Shown here piece by piece: positions 1 through 8,906 of a DNA stretch of 64,000 bases; position 1 is the stretch's first letter, and the number at the start of each line of letters is the position of its first letter. A program made the translations under genes and the position numbers. This stretch comes from Planctomycetota bacterium (GTDB lineage: Bacteria > Planctomycetota > UBA1135 > GCA-002748355): positions 35,815-99,814 of the forward strand of contig PDSF01000049.1 in assembly GCA_002748355.1 (NCBI GenBank). The letters are read 5' to 3'. The notes under the pieces are model-generated. The model searched no databases. It saw only the letters and a list, made by a program, of their open reading frames with translations, and was not told where the DNA came from.

Positions 1-295
1 CTCGGCCGATGCCAGTCACGATGCTGGCCGAGGGCGCGGCGTCTTCGTAGAGCCCGTGCGCCGCCAAGGGGCTGAGTTCGAGGAAGGGGCTGCCCGGATC
101 GATGATGTGGTCGATGCGTTCGCGAGGCAGGAGCTTGCCGCGGGAGTGATGGCGCTCGACAGATTTGAGCGACCCTCCCTGCCGCACTCGTTCGAGATGG
201 GCTTGGAGATCCTGAGCCAGGGCCGCGTGGTGGGCGGTGTTTTCCTTGAACTCGGGGCTTTGGGTGCGGACGTGGCTCGGGAGTCTGGGGCTCAT
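1..295 (-). CDS. Acyl-CoA carboxylase carboxyltransferase (beta) subunit, methylcrotonoyl-CoA type, 5' part only
   Basis: The first 98 codons of a minus-strand gene that runs off the left edge of the window. The ATG at 295 begins MSPRLPSHVRTQSPEF, followed by a helical region and the motifs SRGKLLPRERIDHIIDPGSP and FLELSPLAAHGLYED, then ASIVTGIGR. This order (GKLLPRER, then DPGSPFLELS, then the small-residue ITGIGR strand) is the N-terminus of biotin-dependent carboxyltransferase beta subunits, closest in my memory to methylcrotonoyl- or geranyl-CoA carboxylase. The family transfers CO2 from carboxybiotin to an acyl-CoA, usually in leucine or short-chain acyl-CoA breakdown. The substrate cannot be decided from this fragment. 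It lies 151 bp downstream of the HEAT-repeat gene on the same strand. Confidence 0.85.
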   Translation of the reverse strand, partial: MSPRLPSHVRTQSPEFKENTAHHAALAQDLQAHLERVRQGGSLKSVERHHSRGKLLPRERIDHIIDPGSPFLELSPLAAHGLYEDAAPSASIVTGIGR

Positions 296-446
296 CGCTG
301 CTCTCGCTCGGGACGGCGTCGGAGGTCTCTTCTCGACGCTAGCAGCGTGGCGCGGCTGGATCCCGCACCTTTCGGCGCGGGATGACAAAGACCTCCCTGC
401 TTCCGAGCCGCTCCTCTGTCACTGGAGGGCCGTTTGCGAGGCCCTG

Positions 447-3400
447 CTAGTGGAAGCGCTCGTTTAGTTCTTCAGCCTCTCTGGTGGCGAGCGGAGTCTG
501 CTCCGTCGTTTCGAAGTCGATGAGGCTGGGGACCTCATCGATCTCGCTTCCGCCGGGCATCTCCTCTTCCTCATCCATCTGAATCAGGTCGTCCGACGGT
601 GCCACCAGGTCGCGGATCGCTTCGCTGCTGCTTCCCCGCCTCCTTGCCTTCCGGCGGCGACGGAACAGGCCTAGCAAGGTCAAGCTGATCAGCAGCAGCA
701 GCGGAGTCAGTGCGATAACGAGCTGCTTGTCTTTGGGCTGCTTCTGAAAACGTGCCCAAAGGACTTTTGCCTCGGCACGGACTTTTTCGCCTATGGCTTC
801 GATGTCGATGCCGCTTTCAGGCTGGAGATGGTTGAGAGCTTCCTCTATGCGGAGAGCAAGAGGTCCGCTTTCTTCCTGCTGGCGTGCGATGAGCGCGGGA
901 ATAGCAGAGGTGTAACCGGCTTCGGCCAGCCGTTCGATGGCATAAAGACGCAGCCGCTCGATAGGCGAGTTGAGGGCGAGAATCAGGACCCGCGCTTCTT
1001 CCTTGGGCTTGAGTTCGGGTGTTAGCCGTTGGAAGGTGCTGGTCAAGGCGTTGGCGAAACGTTCCCCCGACGGCTGGAGCGTCGAGAGTTCGGGTAGCAC
1101 CTTACTTTGCTTCCGGTCGCCGAGGACGAGGACGGCGAGGCTACGTTCACCAGCTTCGTCTTGGGGGTAGGTCTGGGCCAAGTCGACCAGAGCTTCATCG
1201 ATGCCGGGAGCCTGGCCGGTGCTCAGGCCTTGAACGGCAAACACACGAACCTTGGCGTCCTCGTCCGCGAGCAAGCTGAGCAGGGTCGCGGCCGTGCGCG
1301 GGTCACGCATTCGAGACAGGGACCAGGTCGCGCGTCGTCGCAGCTCGGCGTCAGAACTCTCGCGGGCAAGCCTCGCCAGCAATGGGACACTCTCTTGGTC
1401 GCCCAGCTCGCCGAGTCGGTGTGCTGCACGCGCTTGGACCGCTGGGTTCTTGTCGGCGAGAAGGAGGCGTAGCTCTTCTCGTTCCTTGCTCTCGGCGTAG
1501 GCGTCGACGAGCCTCAGGTACTTGTCGAGAGCAAGCTCCTCTTTCTTGACGCTCTTGTCCTTGGGCTTGGCTTGCTGGATGTCGGCTGTGGCGGTGACTT
1601 CGGGCAAAGCCATGGAACTTCCCTGCCTCCAGCCGCTCCTTGGCTTCGAAGCGAAGGGCGTGCCGCTGTAGATCTGCCCCAGTGAAGGGCCTTGGGCTTC
1701 GTCGAGTCCGGCGACCCAGGGATGACGCAGGGTCAGTCCTTCTTGGGTGTGGGCGAAGCAGGTGCGTCCGGTTATTCCGGGCTGCTGGGGCCAGGCGAGA
1801 GCGATCCAGGATGAGCCGCTGCCTGTCTGAAGGGTGAAGTGATAGCGGTAGCCGCTGCGGGTGAGAATGTCGTGCTCGTCCAGCTCAGCGGCTTTTGCCG
1901 GGAATAGACCGGCATCGACGAGTTGCTTGACGGTGGCCGGTCCCTTCTTGGTTTCATCGCCGCTCGCAGCTTTGAGCGTGAGCCAGGCCTGCTGGGCCTT
2001 GCCTAGTTGCTGGGTGAGTTCGCGGGCCAAAGCTTCGTTGCTAGCGGTGCGGTGGTGGAGCAGGACCGGTAGTTCGCGAGCCATCCCTAGGCCAAGGGCG
2101 ACGATGGGGCCCGTGGCGCTTTCGCATGAGAGCTCAAGTCGCTTCTTGCCGTGGCTCAGCGCGAAGTTCCAGGTCGATGCCTGAGCTGCGAGTTCGGCCA
2201 GGCCGAGCTTCCGCTGGGGATCAGCGGCGAGCAGTAGGCAGCGGCCGCTTTCTTGGCCGGAGAGGGGCCCGCATCTCGGATCCCAGGCCTGTGGATCTGC
2301 GGCACTGAGGACCTGCCCGTTACGCAGGTCGCTGAGCCAAGCGTCCATGAGCTCCTTCTTGCTGGTGAGCAGGAGGTGATCGCCGTGCACCGCAGCAAAA
2401 TAGTTCTGCTCGCTTTTGCCAAGAAGGGTGAACAGTGGGGTTTCGCCTTCGGGCGGGATGGCTCCAGTGAGCTTCTCCAGCATCTTTTGCGTTCGGAAGC
2501 TGTCGATCAGGGAGACCGCAATCATGTCGGCTTTCCCCAATGCTGGATCACCGATCAAGAGGAGCTCATTACCAAGTAGTGCGAGGAGCTCTTCGCGCGA
2601 GCTGATCGCATGTTTCGTCTGCAGTTGCTGGACGAGTTCCTGGATGGTGAATCCTCCAGGAAGCTTGCATTCGCTGTCTCCGAGGCGCTGAAGCAGCTCT
2701 TGGGGAAGGATGCGCAGCGCTAGGTAGCGTTCGGCGAGCTTGGGCACGAGATGTGCCATGTCTTCGGATAGAGCTTCCTCCGACAAGAAGTGGAAGGGAG
2801 CGCCGCTTTCATCCGCTAGGGCCAAGCCGATGCGATCGTGGAAACGGTCTTCCTTCCAGGTGCTTGTCCAGGCGAGGCCAGGGATATCGCATAGGCCGAG
2901 CTTGGAGAGCACCGTCCACCAGGCTTCTTCACTGGGAATCTGGCCGAGGACCTGACCGCGAACGAAGGCCTGCGCCCAGGTGCCCGTTTCGTTGCGAGGC
3001 CTTTCCCCGAAGCTATTGCGGAAGGCCGGGTCGCTGGCCAGCGATTCGCCGTGGCCTGCTTGCAGCTGGCTCAGTTGCTCAAGGAGAGCGGTGCTGCTGG
3101 CAAAAAAGAGGCGCCCTTCGTGTCGCCGTAGCCATATTTTTCCGGGGAAGCCGAGGGGCAAGCTCAGGCCCCAGCTTGCTGTGCCCTGCTCCTTACCCTC
3201 GCTCTTTTGCTGTTGCAGCTGGCCCTGCAGTGTCGCAAGGAGTTCTTCTGCCTTGCTGGAGAGGTGGATGTGGCCGCTGAAGCCTCTGCCCTTTGGCGTG
3301 CTGTACAGGGCCAAGACGGCGCCCTGATCCAGGCCCTCGCTCAAGAGTTTGGGGTCGAGGCCGCTCTGCTCAAGAAAGCTACAAAGCGCAGTTTCCACCA

Positions 3401-3638
3401 GGGTCCATTTGCGAGCGAGTCCACCCTTGCCCTTTCGCCAGCTCTCAAGGGCTTTGCCGGCTACATGTGTATTTAGGGCAGCGCGCAGGCTGGTCAGGCC
3501 TTGGAGGCGAACCCAGATCTGTGCAGAAGCAGGAGTGAGTTCGCCAGCGGCGATCGGTCTCTCGCTCTCCTGGGCAGAGGCGGAGGAGGTGAGGACGCAC
3601 AACAGGGCGCTGAGCAGCGTGACTCTCATGGGTGCCAT
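447..3638 (-). CDS. Large exported HEAT-repeat protein with C-terminal membrane anchor (DUF3352-like N-terminal part)
   Basis: About 1063 residues. The frame is open from 3731, but the ATG at 3638 (MAPMRV) or 3629 (MRVTLL) directly precedes a signal peptide ending near ASAQES, so I place the start there; neither has ideal Shine-Dalgarno spacing. The N-terminal two thirds is a long exported region with repeated LL-rich alpha/beta segments. It resembles DUF3352-type proteins that measure a 'self-consistent' beta-sheet repeat, but I am not sure of the family. Roughly residues 690-930 are HEAT/PBS-lyase-type repeats (for example NPAVQARAAHRLGELGDQES and DAELRRRATWSLSRM). A single hydrophobic helix (LVIALTPLLLLISLTLLGLF) followed by RRRRKARRRG anchors it, leaving an acidic cytoplasmic tail. 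Function is unknown; an envelope scaffold is a guess. Confidence 0.7.
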   Translation of the reverse strand: MAPMRVTLLSALLCVLTSSASAQESERPIAAGELTPASAQIWVRLQGLTSLRAALNTHVAGKALESWRKGKGGLARKWTLVETALCSFLEQSGLDPKLLSEGLDQGAVLALYSTPKGRGFSGHIHLSSKAEELLATLQGQLQQQKSEGKEQGTASWGLSLPLGFPGKIWLRRHEGRLFFASSTALLEQLSQLQAGHGESLASDPAFRNSFGERPRNETGTWAQAFVRGQVLGQIPSEEAWWTVLSKLGLCDIPGLAWTSTWKEDRFHDRIGLALADESGAPFHFLSEEALSEDMAHLVPKLAERYLALRILPQELLQRLGDSECKLPGGFTIQELVQQLQTKHAISSREELLALLGNELLLIGDPALGKADMIAVSLIDSFRTQKMLEKLTGAIPPEGETPLFTLLGKSEQNYFAAVHGDHLLLTSKKELMDAWLSDLRNGQVLSAADPQAWDPRCGPLSGQESGRCLLLAADPQRKLGLAELAAQASTWNFALSHGKKRLELSCESATGPIVALGLGMARELPVLLHHRTASNEALARELTQQLGKAQQAWLTLKAASGDETKKGPATVKQLVDAGLFPAKAAELDEHDILTRSGYRYHFTLQTGSGSSWIALAWPQQPGITGRTCFAHTQEGLTLRHPWVAGLDEAQGPSLGQIYSGTPFASKPRSGWRQGSSMALPEVTATADIQQAKPKDKSVKKEELALDKYLRLVDAYAESKEREELRLLLADKNPAVQARAAHRLGELGDQESVPLLARLARESSDAELRRRATWSLSRMRDPRTAATLLSLLADEDAKVRVFAVQGLSTGQAPGIDEALVDLAQTYPQDEAGERSLAVLVLGDRKQSKVLPELSTLQPSGERFANALTSTFQRLTPELKPKEEARVLILALNSPIERLRLYAIERLAEAGYTSAIPALIARQQEESGPLALRIEEALNHLQPESGIDIEAIGEKVRAEAKVLWARFQKQPKDKQLVIALTPLLLLISLTLLGLFRRRRKARRRGSSSEAIRDLVAPSDDLIQMDEEEEMPGGSEIDEVPSLIDFETTEQTPLATREAEELNERFH

Positions 3639-3785
3639 GACTCCGTTTGCAGGCGTTTCGGTCCCCGGCGGACCACTGGCAGCCCTATCGACGGATACGG
3701 CCTCAGGTCTTGAAGGTCGGACTCGACGCAAGAAAGTGATCGGTGCGACCGATCAGGTGATTGGCATTCAAGAACTTCGACGGTG

Positions 3786-5309
3786 ATGCGTGACTCCTAT
3801 AGCGGTGGAGTTACGCAGCTCGATATTCCTGCACGAGAAGCCCAGCGCATGCACTCGCTAGAGCACCTACGACCGGCTGTGGGGTTGACAGGGGCCCCAG
3901 CTTTACGGTCTTGGCTGCTAGCTTTGCCGGTGACCATGGGGGAGGGGGGGCATACGGGCGAAGCCTGGCTCTGGGGAATCGGGGCTTTGCTCCTGCTCGC
4001 TCTGTCCTTCCTTTGGTGGCGGCAGGTCGTTCGCCGTGAACTCTCTAGGATTGAGCAACTGCTCGCCACTCACGGATTCGATTGCAAACTCGAGACAAGA
4101 TCGCGGCTGCACCTAAGGAGACGATCACTTCCGCAGTTATCTGAGCAACTTCGAGAGTTCGCCGGCCGTCTTGAATATGAAGCGAGGAGCGCCCGCGCCG
4201 ACGTGCTGGGGCTTGAGCTGGCTCATGCCAGGCTGCTCGATGTGCTGTATTCGATGGCCGAAGGCGTAGTTGTCGTGGATCCGGTCGGTGACGTGCTGAT
4301 TGCCAATCGATCGGCACGGGCCATCCTTCATCTCAATGAGGGTGCCATCGGCCAGGAGTTCTTGGCCTGTCTACCGACGAAGGAGGCGGCGCGGCTTGTT
4401 GGTGAGATGTTCGAGCGCATCACGGTAGGAAGCGACTTTGAGAGAGTTTCTGGGGTAGAGCTTGGCGCCAAGATCTGTGAATTGACTTTTGCGCCACTTC
4501 GGAGCGATGCCGTGGAGGTAGACGTATCTCTCGGAGCGCTGCAGTCAGGCTGCGTTGTGCTGATCCACGATGTGACCGATGCCCAGCAAGCGCAGCGAAT
4601 GAAAGACGAGTTCTTATCCTCGATCTCACACGAACTCCGTACACCGCTGACCTCGATTCGAAGTTATGCAGAGATCCTCCTGCACATGACGCCCGAGGAT
4701 GAGCAGACCTGGAAGGAGTTCCTCGGCATCGTCAATATCGAGGCCGAGCGTTTGACTCGCCTCGTCAACGAAGTGCTCGACTTGGCCAAAATGGAAGCCG
4801 GTGAGATGGAGTTCCAGTTCGAGCCGATTGATGTCGGTCCGCTGGTCGAAACCGTTGCCGCCGTCTTCGGTCCCATCTTCGAAGAGAACCAGGTTTCGCT
4901 ACAGATCGATTGCCCGGAACTCCTGCCGGCGATTTGGGTCGATCATGATCGTTTGCAGCAGGTCTTGACCAACTTGTTCGGTAATGCCGTGAAGTTCATC
5001 GGGACGAACGGCCAGGTCAGCTTGCGGGTATTCCGCCAGGATGAGACCGCGCATTTGCAGTTCGTTCTAGAAGATGACGGACCCGGTGTTCCGGAGGAAC
5101 AACGTGAGCGGATCTTCCAGAAGTTCAAGCAGGTCAATGCCGACGACATGCTGAACAAGCCAAAGGGCACGGGGCTTGGCCTACCCCTCTGTCGCCAGAT
5201 GCTGCGAGCGATGGGGGGAGATATCTGGTACGAGGCTTCCGAGAAACTTGGCGGTGCCGCCTTCCATTTTTGCATTCCCATTAGTGAGGAATCTGCTCGG
5301 CGTTGGTAG
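3786..5309 (+). CDS. Membrane-bound PAS-domain sensor histidine kinase
   Basis: About 507 residues. The start is uncertain: GTG 3783, ATG 3786, ATG 3849 and ATG 3936 are in frame and none has a convincing ribosome site. One transmembrane helix (WLWGIGALLLLALSFLWW) lies near residues 62-80, followed by a basic linker, a PAS-like region (residues about 150-265, MAEGVVVVDPVGDVLIANRS), the HisKA dimerisation helix with the phosphoacceptor His in SSISHELRTPLTS, and a HATPase domain. The N box is NLFGNAVKF, the G1 box EDDGPGVP, the F box FQKFKQ and the G2 box GTGLGLPL, so all catalytic boxes are intact. It should autophosphorylate and pass phosphate to a response regulator; none is adjacent (the nearest is at 12.7 kb). 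It diverges from the HEAT gene and its 3' end overlaps the M61 peptidase gene by 29 bp. Confidence 0.9.
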   Translation: MRDSYSGGVTQLDIPAREAQRMHSLEHLRPAVGLTGAPALRSWLLALPVTMGEGGHTGEAWLWGIGALLLLALSFLWWRQVVRRELSRIEQLLATHGFDCKLETRSRLHLRRRSLPQLSEQLREFAGRLEYEARSARADVLGLELAHARLLDVLYSMAEGVVVVDPVGDVLIANRSARAILHLNEGAIGQEFLACLPTKEAARLVGEMFERITVGSDFERVSGVELGAKICELTFAPLRSDAVEVDVSLGALQSGCVVLIHDVTDAQQAQRMKDEFLSSISHELRTPLTSIRSYAEILLHMTPEDEQTWKEFLGIVNIEAERLTRLVNEVLDLAKMEAGEMEFQFEPIDVGPLVETVAAVFGPIFEENQVSLQIDCPELLPAIWVDHDRLQQVLTNLFGNAVKFIGTNGQVSLRVFRQDETAHLQFVLEDDGPGVPEEQRERIFQKFKQVNADDMLNKPKGTGLGLPLCRQMLRAMGGDIWYEASEKLGGAAFHFCIPISEESARRW

Positions 5310-6966
5310 TGCCGGTCATGAGTCCGTGGCGGATTCTCCGGGCAAGTGAACTTGCTCCCGGGCGCAAACTGATCGTGAGGCGTGAGCGACCGTTGGGTTT
5401 GCTCCATGTGGCGTCCAGGCCAGCGCGGCGCAGAGTTTCGATGACGGGTAGATCGTCGGTTCCGTAGACGTAGCGTCCGAAAAACCCCTCAAAGCTACGG
5501 CCCGCGAAATGCTCGAAACTGCGGCGAATATCCTCTTCGGCATATCCGTGCTGCTGACGCTGCACTTGCGCGTAGAGACGCCGCAAGACGTCGTCAAAGC
5601 TATAGCGATTCGAACTGGCGTGACGTAACTCGATGTCTAGCAGCAGGCCCAGGCATTCACCTTTGAGGTAGTAATCGATGCGGTCGCGCGCCCCCCAGTA
5701 TCGACCGTCCCATACCTTCCACGAGGAGTCGGCGACACTGATCCTGCGCCGCACCGCTTGATTACGCAGTGAGCTATAACGCCGGGCGATATGACGCCAA
5801 TAGTCATCGGGTTTGATCAGCTGCGTACGAACCAGGCCGAGCGCCGCGTAATAACTGGTGACGCCTTCGCAGAACCACAGCGCGCTGCTTCGGTTGGGGC
5901 CGGTGTAGTCGAAGGGGCCGAGTGCGACTGGCCGCAGGCGTTTTACGTTCCAGGCGTGGAAGAACTCGTGGGCGATCAGCGAGTCTCCAGGATTCATTCG
6001 GCCCGGCCGGCTGCCAGCGCTGCTGATCAGGCCAACGGTCGTGGAGTTCAGGTGCTCAAGACCACCGCCGCCCGGGATCGTGCACAGGTAGACGTAGCGG
6101 TCGAAGGGTAACCCGCCGAAGAGTTCGACATAGTAATTCGAGATGCGGCGCAGACGCCGGGCAAAAGCCTGGCGGTCGCCCCAGCTAGGGCTCGCGCCAG
6201 CGATGGCGACTTCGAAGGGCACACCGCGCAACTTGAAGCTGAAGCTCTCGAAGAGCCCGAGCTTGAGCGGGCAATCGATAAGGATGTCGTAGTCGCGGGC
6301 GACGAAGTGCCAGCGCCCTGGCTCGATATAGCCATGGAGAGTCCCGGCAGCCCCGCACATGCCGGTGGCGATATCCCAGCTCTTAGGCACTTCGAACTCG
6401 ATCTCGCATGGCAGGTGGACATGCGAGAACTCGTGGACCAAGAGCTTGGCGCCGTTGATTTGATAGCTGTAGGCCCCTTGGCTGCGCGGCTTTGGTTTGC
6501 CGTCGGCGCCACGAGGGCGGCGCCGGAAGCTGCGTTCGGCAAAGTTCTTCGCTGGGACCGAGTAGCTGAGTTCGAGGGGGCCGGATGGGATCTTACGGGC
6601 GATCCAGACTCCGGGCTGAACTCGCTCAAGAGCACGGGAGCCGAGCTTCAGCTCCATTATCTGTTTGCCGTAGTTGCGAATCGTATAACTGCCAGGATTC
6701 CAGGCCGGAATCACCAAGACCAGGTTGCCGGGTTCTTCGATCTGGACGTGATAACGAATCTCGATGCGGTTTTGTTCTGGAACAATGCGGCATCGATATT
6801 GGGCTGTGCCGCTGAGCTTGGCTGTCGAGATCTTTCGGTAATGAGCCACGCGCCTGCTTCGTTCCTGATCCAGGTAGCGCGCTTGCCTTTGGCCTGGGCT
6901 CTGCCCGCCGATGCTGGTGGAGACGGCGAGAAGCAAGATGCTGGGGAGGAGATAGCTGTGGCGCAT
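5281..6966 (-). CDS. Exported M61-family (glycyl aminopeptidase-like) zinc peptidase lacking the usual PDZ tail
   Basis: About 561 residues from the ATG at 6966; a TTG two codons upstream (6972) is possible. A signal peptide (SYLLPSILLLAVSTSIGGQ) directs export. The zinc site is HEFFHAWNVKRLRP at residues about 333-346 with the downstream glutamate in WFCEGVTSYY (about 367). The preceding GGGLEHLNSTTVG is the M61 signature. The N-terminal half (WNPGSYTIRNYGKQI) is the family's beta-sandwich. M61 proteins usually end in a PDZ domain; here the chain stops about 70 residues after FFGRYVYGTDDLP with no PDZ-like GxGxx motif. Its 3' end overlaps the convergent histidine kinase by 29 bp, which might have set the truncation. 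Role: likely periplasmic protein or peptide turnover. Confidence 0.9.
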   Translation of the reverse strand: MRHSYLLPSILLLAVSTSIGGQSPGQRQARYLDQERSRRVAHYRKISTAKLSGTAQYRCRIVPEQNRIEIRYHVQIEEPGNLVLVIPAWNPGSYTIRNYGKQIMELKLGSRALERVQPGVWIARKIPSGPLELSYSVPAKNFAERSFRRRPRGADGKPKPRSQGAYSYQINGAKLLVHEFSHVHLPCEIEFEVPKSWDIATGMCGAAGTLHGYIEPGRWHFVARDYDILIDCPLKLGLFESFSFKLRGVPFEVAIAGASPSWGDRQAFARRLRRISNYYVELFGGLPFDRYVYLCTIPGGGGLEHLNSTTVGLISSAGSRPGRMNPGDSLIAHEFFHAWNVKRLRPVALGPFDYTGPNRSSALWFCEGVTSYYAALGLVRTQLIKPDDYWRHIARRYSSLRNQAVRRRISVADSSWKVWDGRYWGARDRIDYYLKGECLGLLLDIELRHASSNRYSFDDVLRRLYAQVQRQQHGYAEEDIRRSFEHFAGRSFEGFFGRYVYGTDDLPVIETLRRAGLDATWSKPNGRSRLTISLRPGASSLARRIRHGLMTGTTNAEQIPH

Positions 6967-7127
6967 GAGCAATCGGTGGTTCTTTCAACATCCCGTCAGA
7001 GTCCTATCTACTCTTCGGTCCTTGTGGGGGATCTGCAAGCGTGTCGGCGCGGGGTCCTGCATATGGAAGCAGGCAGAAGTAAGCGGCATCCGCGCGACCC
7101 CTGGGCTGGCCTGCTAAGGTTCTCGCC

Positions 7128-8735
7128 ATGGCTCATGACGTCGAGATCCCTGGTACTGGCTCGGAGCGGCAGCTGCTGCGCACGCTCCTGAGCTTTGTCC
7201 TGCCGCTGCTGATTCTCGGGGCGACCTGGCGGATCCTCGCACGCTTCGAACCGAGCCCGATGGAGCTGCAGCTCCTCGTCGTGGACCGCTCGAGCCAGGC
7301 GCTGCCGCCGTGGACGGGGCTGGGGCTCGATCCTTTTCTGAATGCGCTGGGCTTCTTTGAGTTGTCGCGGGGATGGCAGCTGGGGATCCTGCTCGGTGTT
7401 TATGCCGCTGGCCTGGTCTACCTGGGTTTCGATGCCCTCCTGCGCCGCAAGCTGTCCTTGGCCGCACTGGCCCCCAGCTTGGCGCTCTACTCCCTGCTCT
7501 TGTGGTTTCTCCCCGTCGAAAACGGAGCCCTGGGGCTATCTGGGCTGCTGTTCTTTCCGCTCGCATGTTTCCTGCGGCGGAGAATGCGAGGGAGCTGGGT
7601 TCTGCTCCTCGCTTTTGCCCTGGCTCTGGGCTTATTGCCGCCGCTGGCCGCGGCGAGTCTCACGCCGAGCCTGGTGCTTTTGATGGGCGGCTTCTTTTCG
7701 CCTCGCGAAGAGGGGGACGGTCTGGGACTGCACTGGGCCTGGCTGCTCTTGGCTCTCGTGCTGGCGCTGGGCCTTGGGAGCTTTCTCTCACAGCAGCGGC
7801 TTTTCCGGCCCGTGGACGTCTTTGCCGGTCTGCGCGAGGGCCGCCATTTCGCCTTCTGGTGGCTCCTGCTGTTAGCCTCAGCTGTGGCTGTGCCGGGGCT
7901 CTTTGGCTTCGCGGAACGAGGGCGGGCACCCAGGTTTCTTCGGCTGGGCTTTTTGCTCCTGAGCTTCCTCTTTGCGGTAAACGCGCGGAGCTCGTTGACG
8001 GAGCTGAATCGAGCCTATGAGCAGGACCGGCAGAGTCTTGCTCGGGCGATCCAAGGGCTGCAGCCGGGCTTCCCGTGGCTCGTGGTGAACTTGCCCAGTT
8101 ATCTCCGGCCGCACTTTGCCTCCGCGGTGCCGCCGGCGCAGTGGCCGCTGGTTCGCAGCCTGTATCTCTTTGACACCGGAGAGCAGATCTTCTTGCCCGA
8201 GGAGTTTCGCTTCGAGGGCTGGCTGCCGACCCTGCGCTATACCCGCCGGGGCTTTGTTGTCAGCAGCTGGGAGGATCTCGGTCTCTTTGGGGCCCCACCG
8301 AGTGTCTGGAGCATGGGGAAAGAGACGGCTCCGGAGTCGCTACGAGCCATGCTCCAGCTTGGGGACTTGGCCGATGCCAGCGCCAAGCCGGAGTTCAAGG
8401 TCTTGCGGGTTGCTCCCCTCAGGGTTCCGGGGCGCTTGAGTCGGCAGCTCCAGCTCGACTTGGACCTTACGCTGAGTCAGCCGATACGCCTTGGTCTGCT
8501 CCTCCCCAGCGAGGCGGCGTCTTGGCGCGAGGGCTTCTCGGGTGAGTGGCATGCTGGGGGGGCTGCGCCCAGCCCCTTCCTTCCCGAGGTCAGCGAGGGC
8601 TTCGTGGCGGGCGATGATCCGCTCAAGCAGGGGCGACTGCGGCTCTTGGCCAAGGCCCGAGGCTTTGGGCTTATCGTCGAGCTTGTGCCTGAGAACGGCC
8701 ATGTCCGCGGCCAAATCGTGCTTCCGGCGCATTAG
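7128..8735 (+). CDS. Polytopic membrane protein of unknown function
   Basis: 535 residues starting at an ATG 8 bases after an AAGG. About eight to ten hydrophobic helices fill residues 20-290 (for example LLSFVLPLLILGATW, LGILLGVYAAGLVYLGF, WLLLALVLALGLGSFL, FWWLLLLASAVAVPGLFGF). A soluble, probably periplasmic domain of about 240 residues follows, containing LPSYLRPHFASAVPP and LYLFDTGEQIFLPEEF. The topology (membrane core plus C-terminal extracytoplasmic domain) resembles lipid-linked glycan or GT-C type enzymes, but I see no diagnostic acidic motif in the first loop, so I do not name a function. It is flanked by a divergent M61 gene and followed by the tryptophanase-like gene after a 171-bp gap. 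Confidence 0.7.
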   Translation: MAHDVEIPGTGSERQLLRTLLSFVLPLLILGATWRILARFEPSPMELQLLVVDRSSQALPPWTGLGLDPFLNALGFFELSRGWQLGILLGVYAAGLVYLGFDALLRRKLSLAALAPSLALYSLLLWFLPVENGALGLSGLLFFPLACFLRRRMRGSWVLLLAFALALGLLPPLAAASLTPSLVLLMGGFFSPREEGDGLGLHWAWLLLALVLALGLGSFLSQQRLFRPVDVFAGLREGRHFAFWWLLLLASAVAVPGLFGFAERGRAPRFLRLGFLLLSFLFAVNARSSLTELNRAYEQDRQSLARAIQGLQPGFPWLVVNLPSYLRPHFASAVPPAQWPLVRSLYLFDTGEQIFLPEEFRFEGWLPTLRYTRRGFVVSSWEDLGLFGAPPSVWSMGKETAPESLRAMLQLGDLADASAKPEFKVLRVAPLRVPGRLSRQLQLDLDLTLSQPIRLGLLLPSEAASWREGFSGEWHAGGAAPSPFLPEVSEGFVAGDDPLKQGRLRLLAKARGFGLIVELVPENGHVRGQIVLPAH

Positions 8736-8906
8736 CCGGGGTTATTGGCTGCTCTGGCCGGCGTTTCGGGTACCCGTGATTGGCTTGGGCGCCCTGTACT
8801 TGGCTATAGCTCCCGTCGCCCCCGCCTTTCGGCGCAGATCGCTTCGGAACAAGACCAGTAGCGAGGGGGGGCCCCGATGGCGCAGAATCGCGGCAAAAGG
8901 AGTGTC

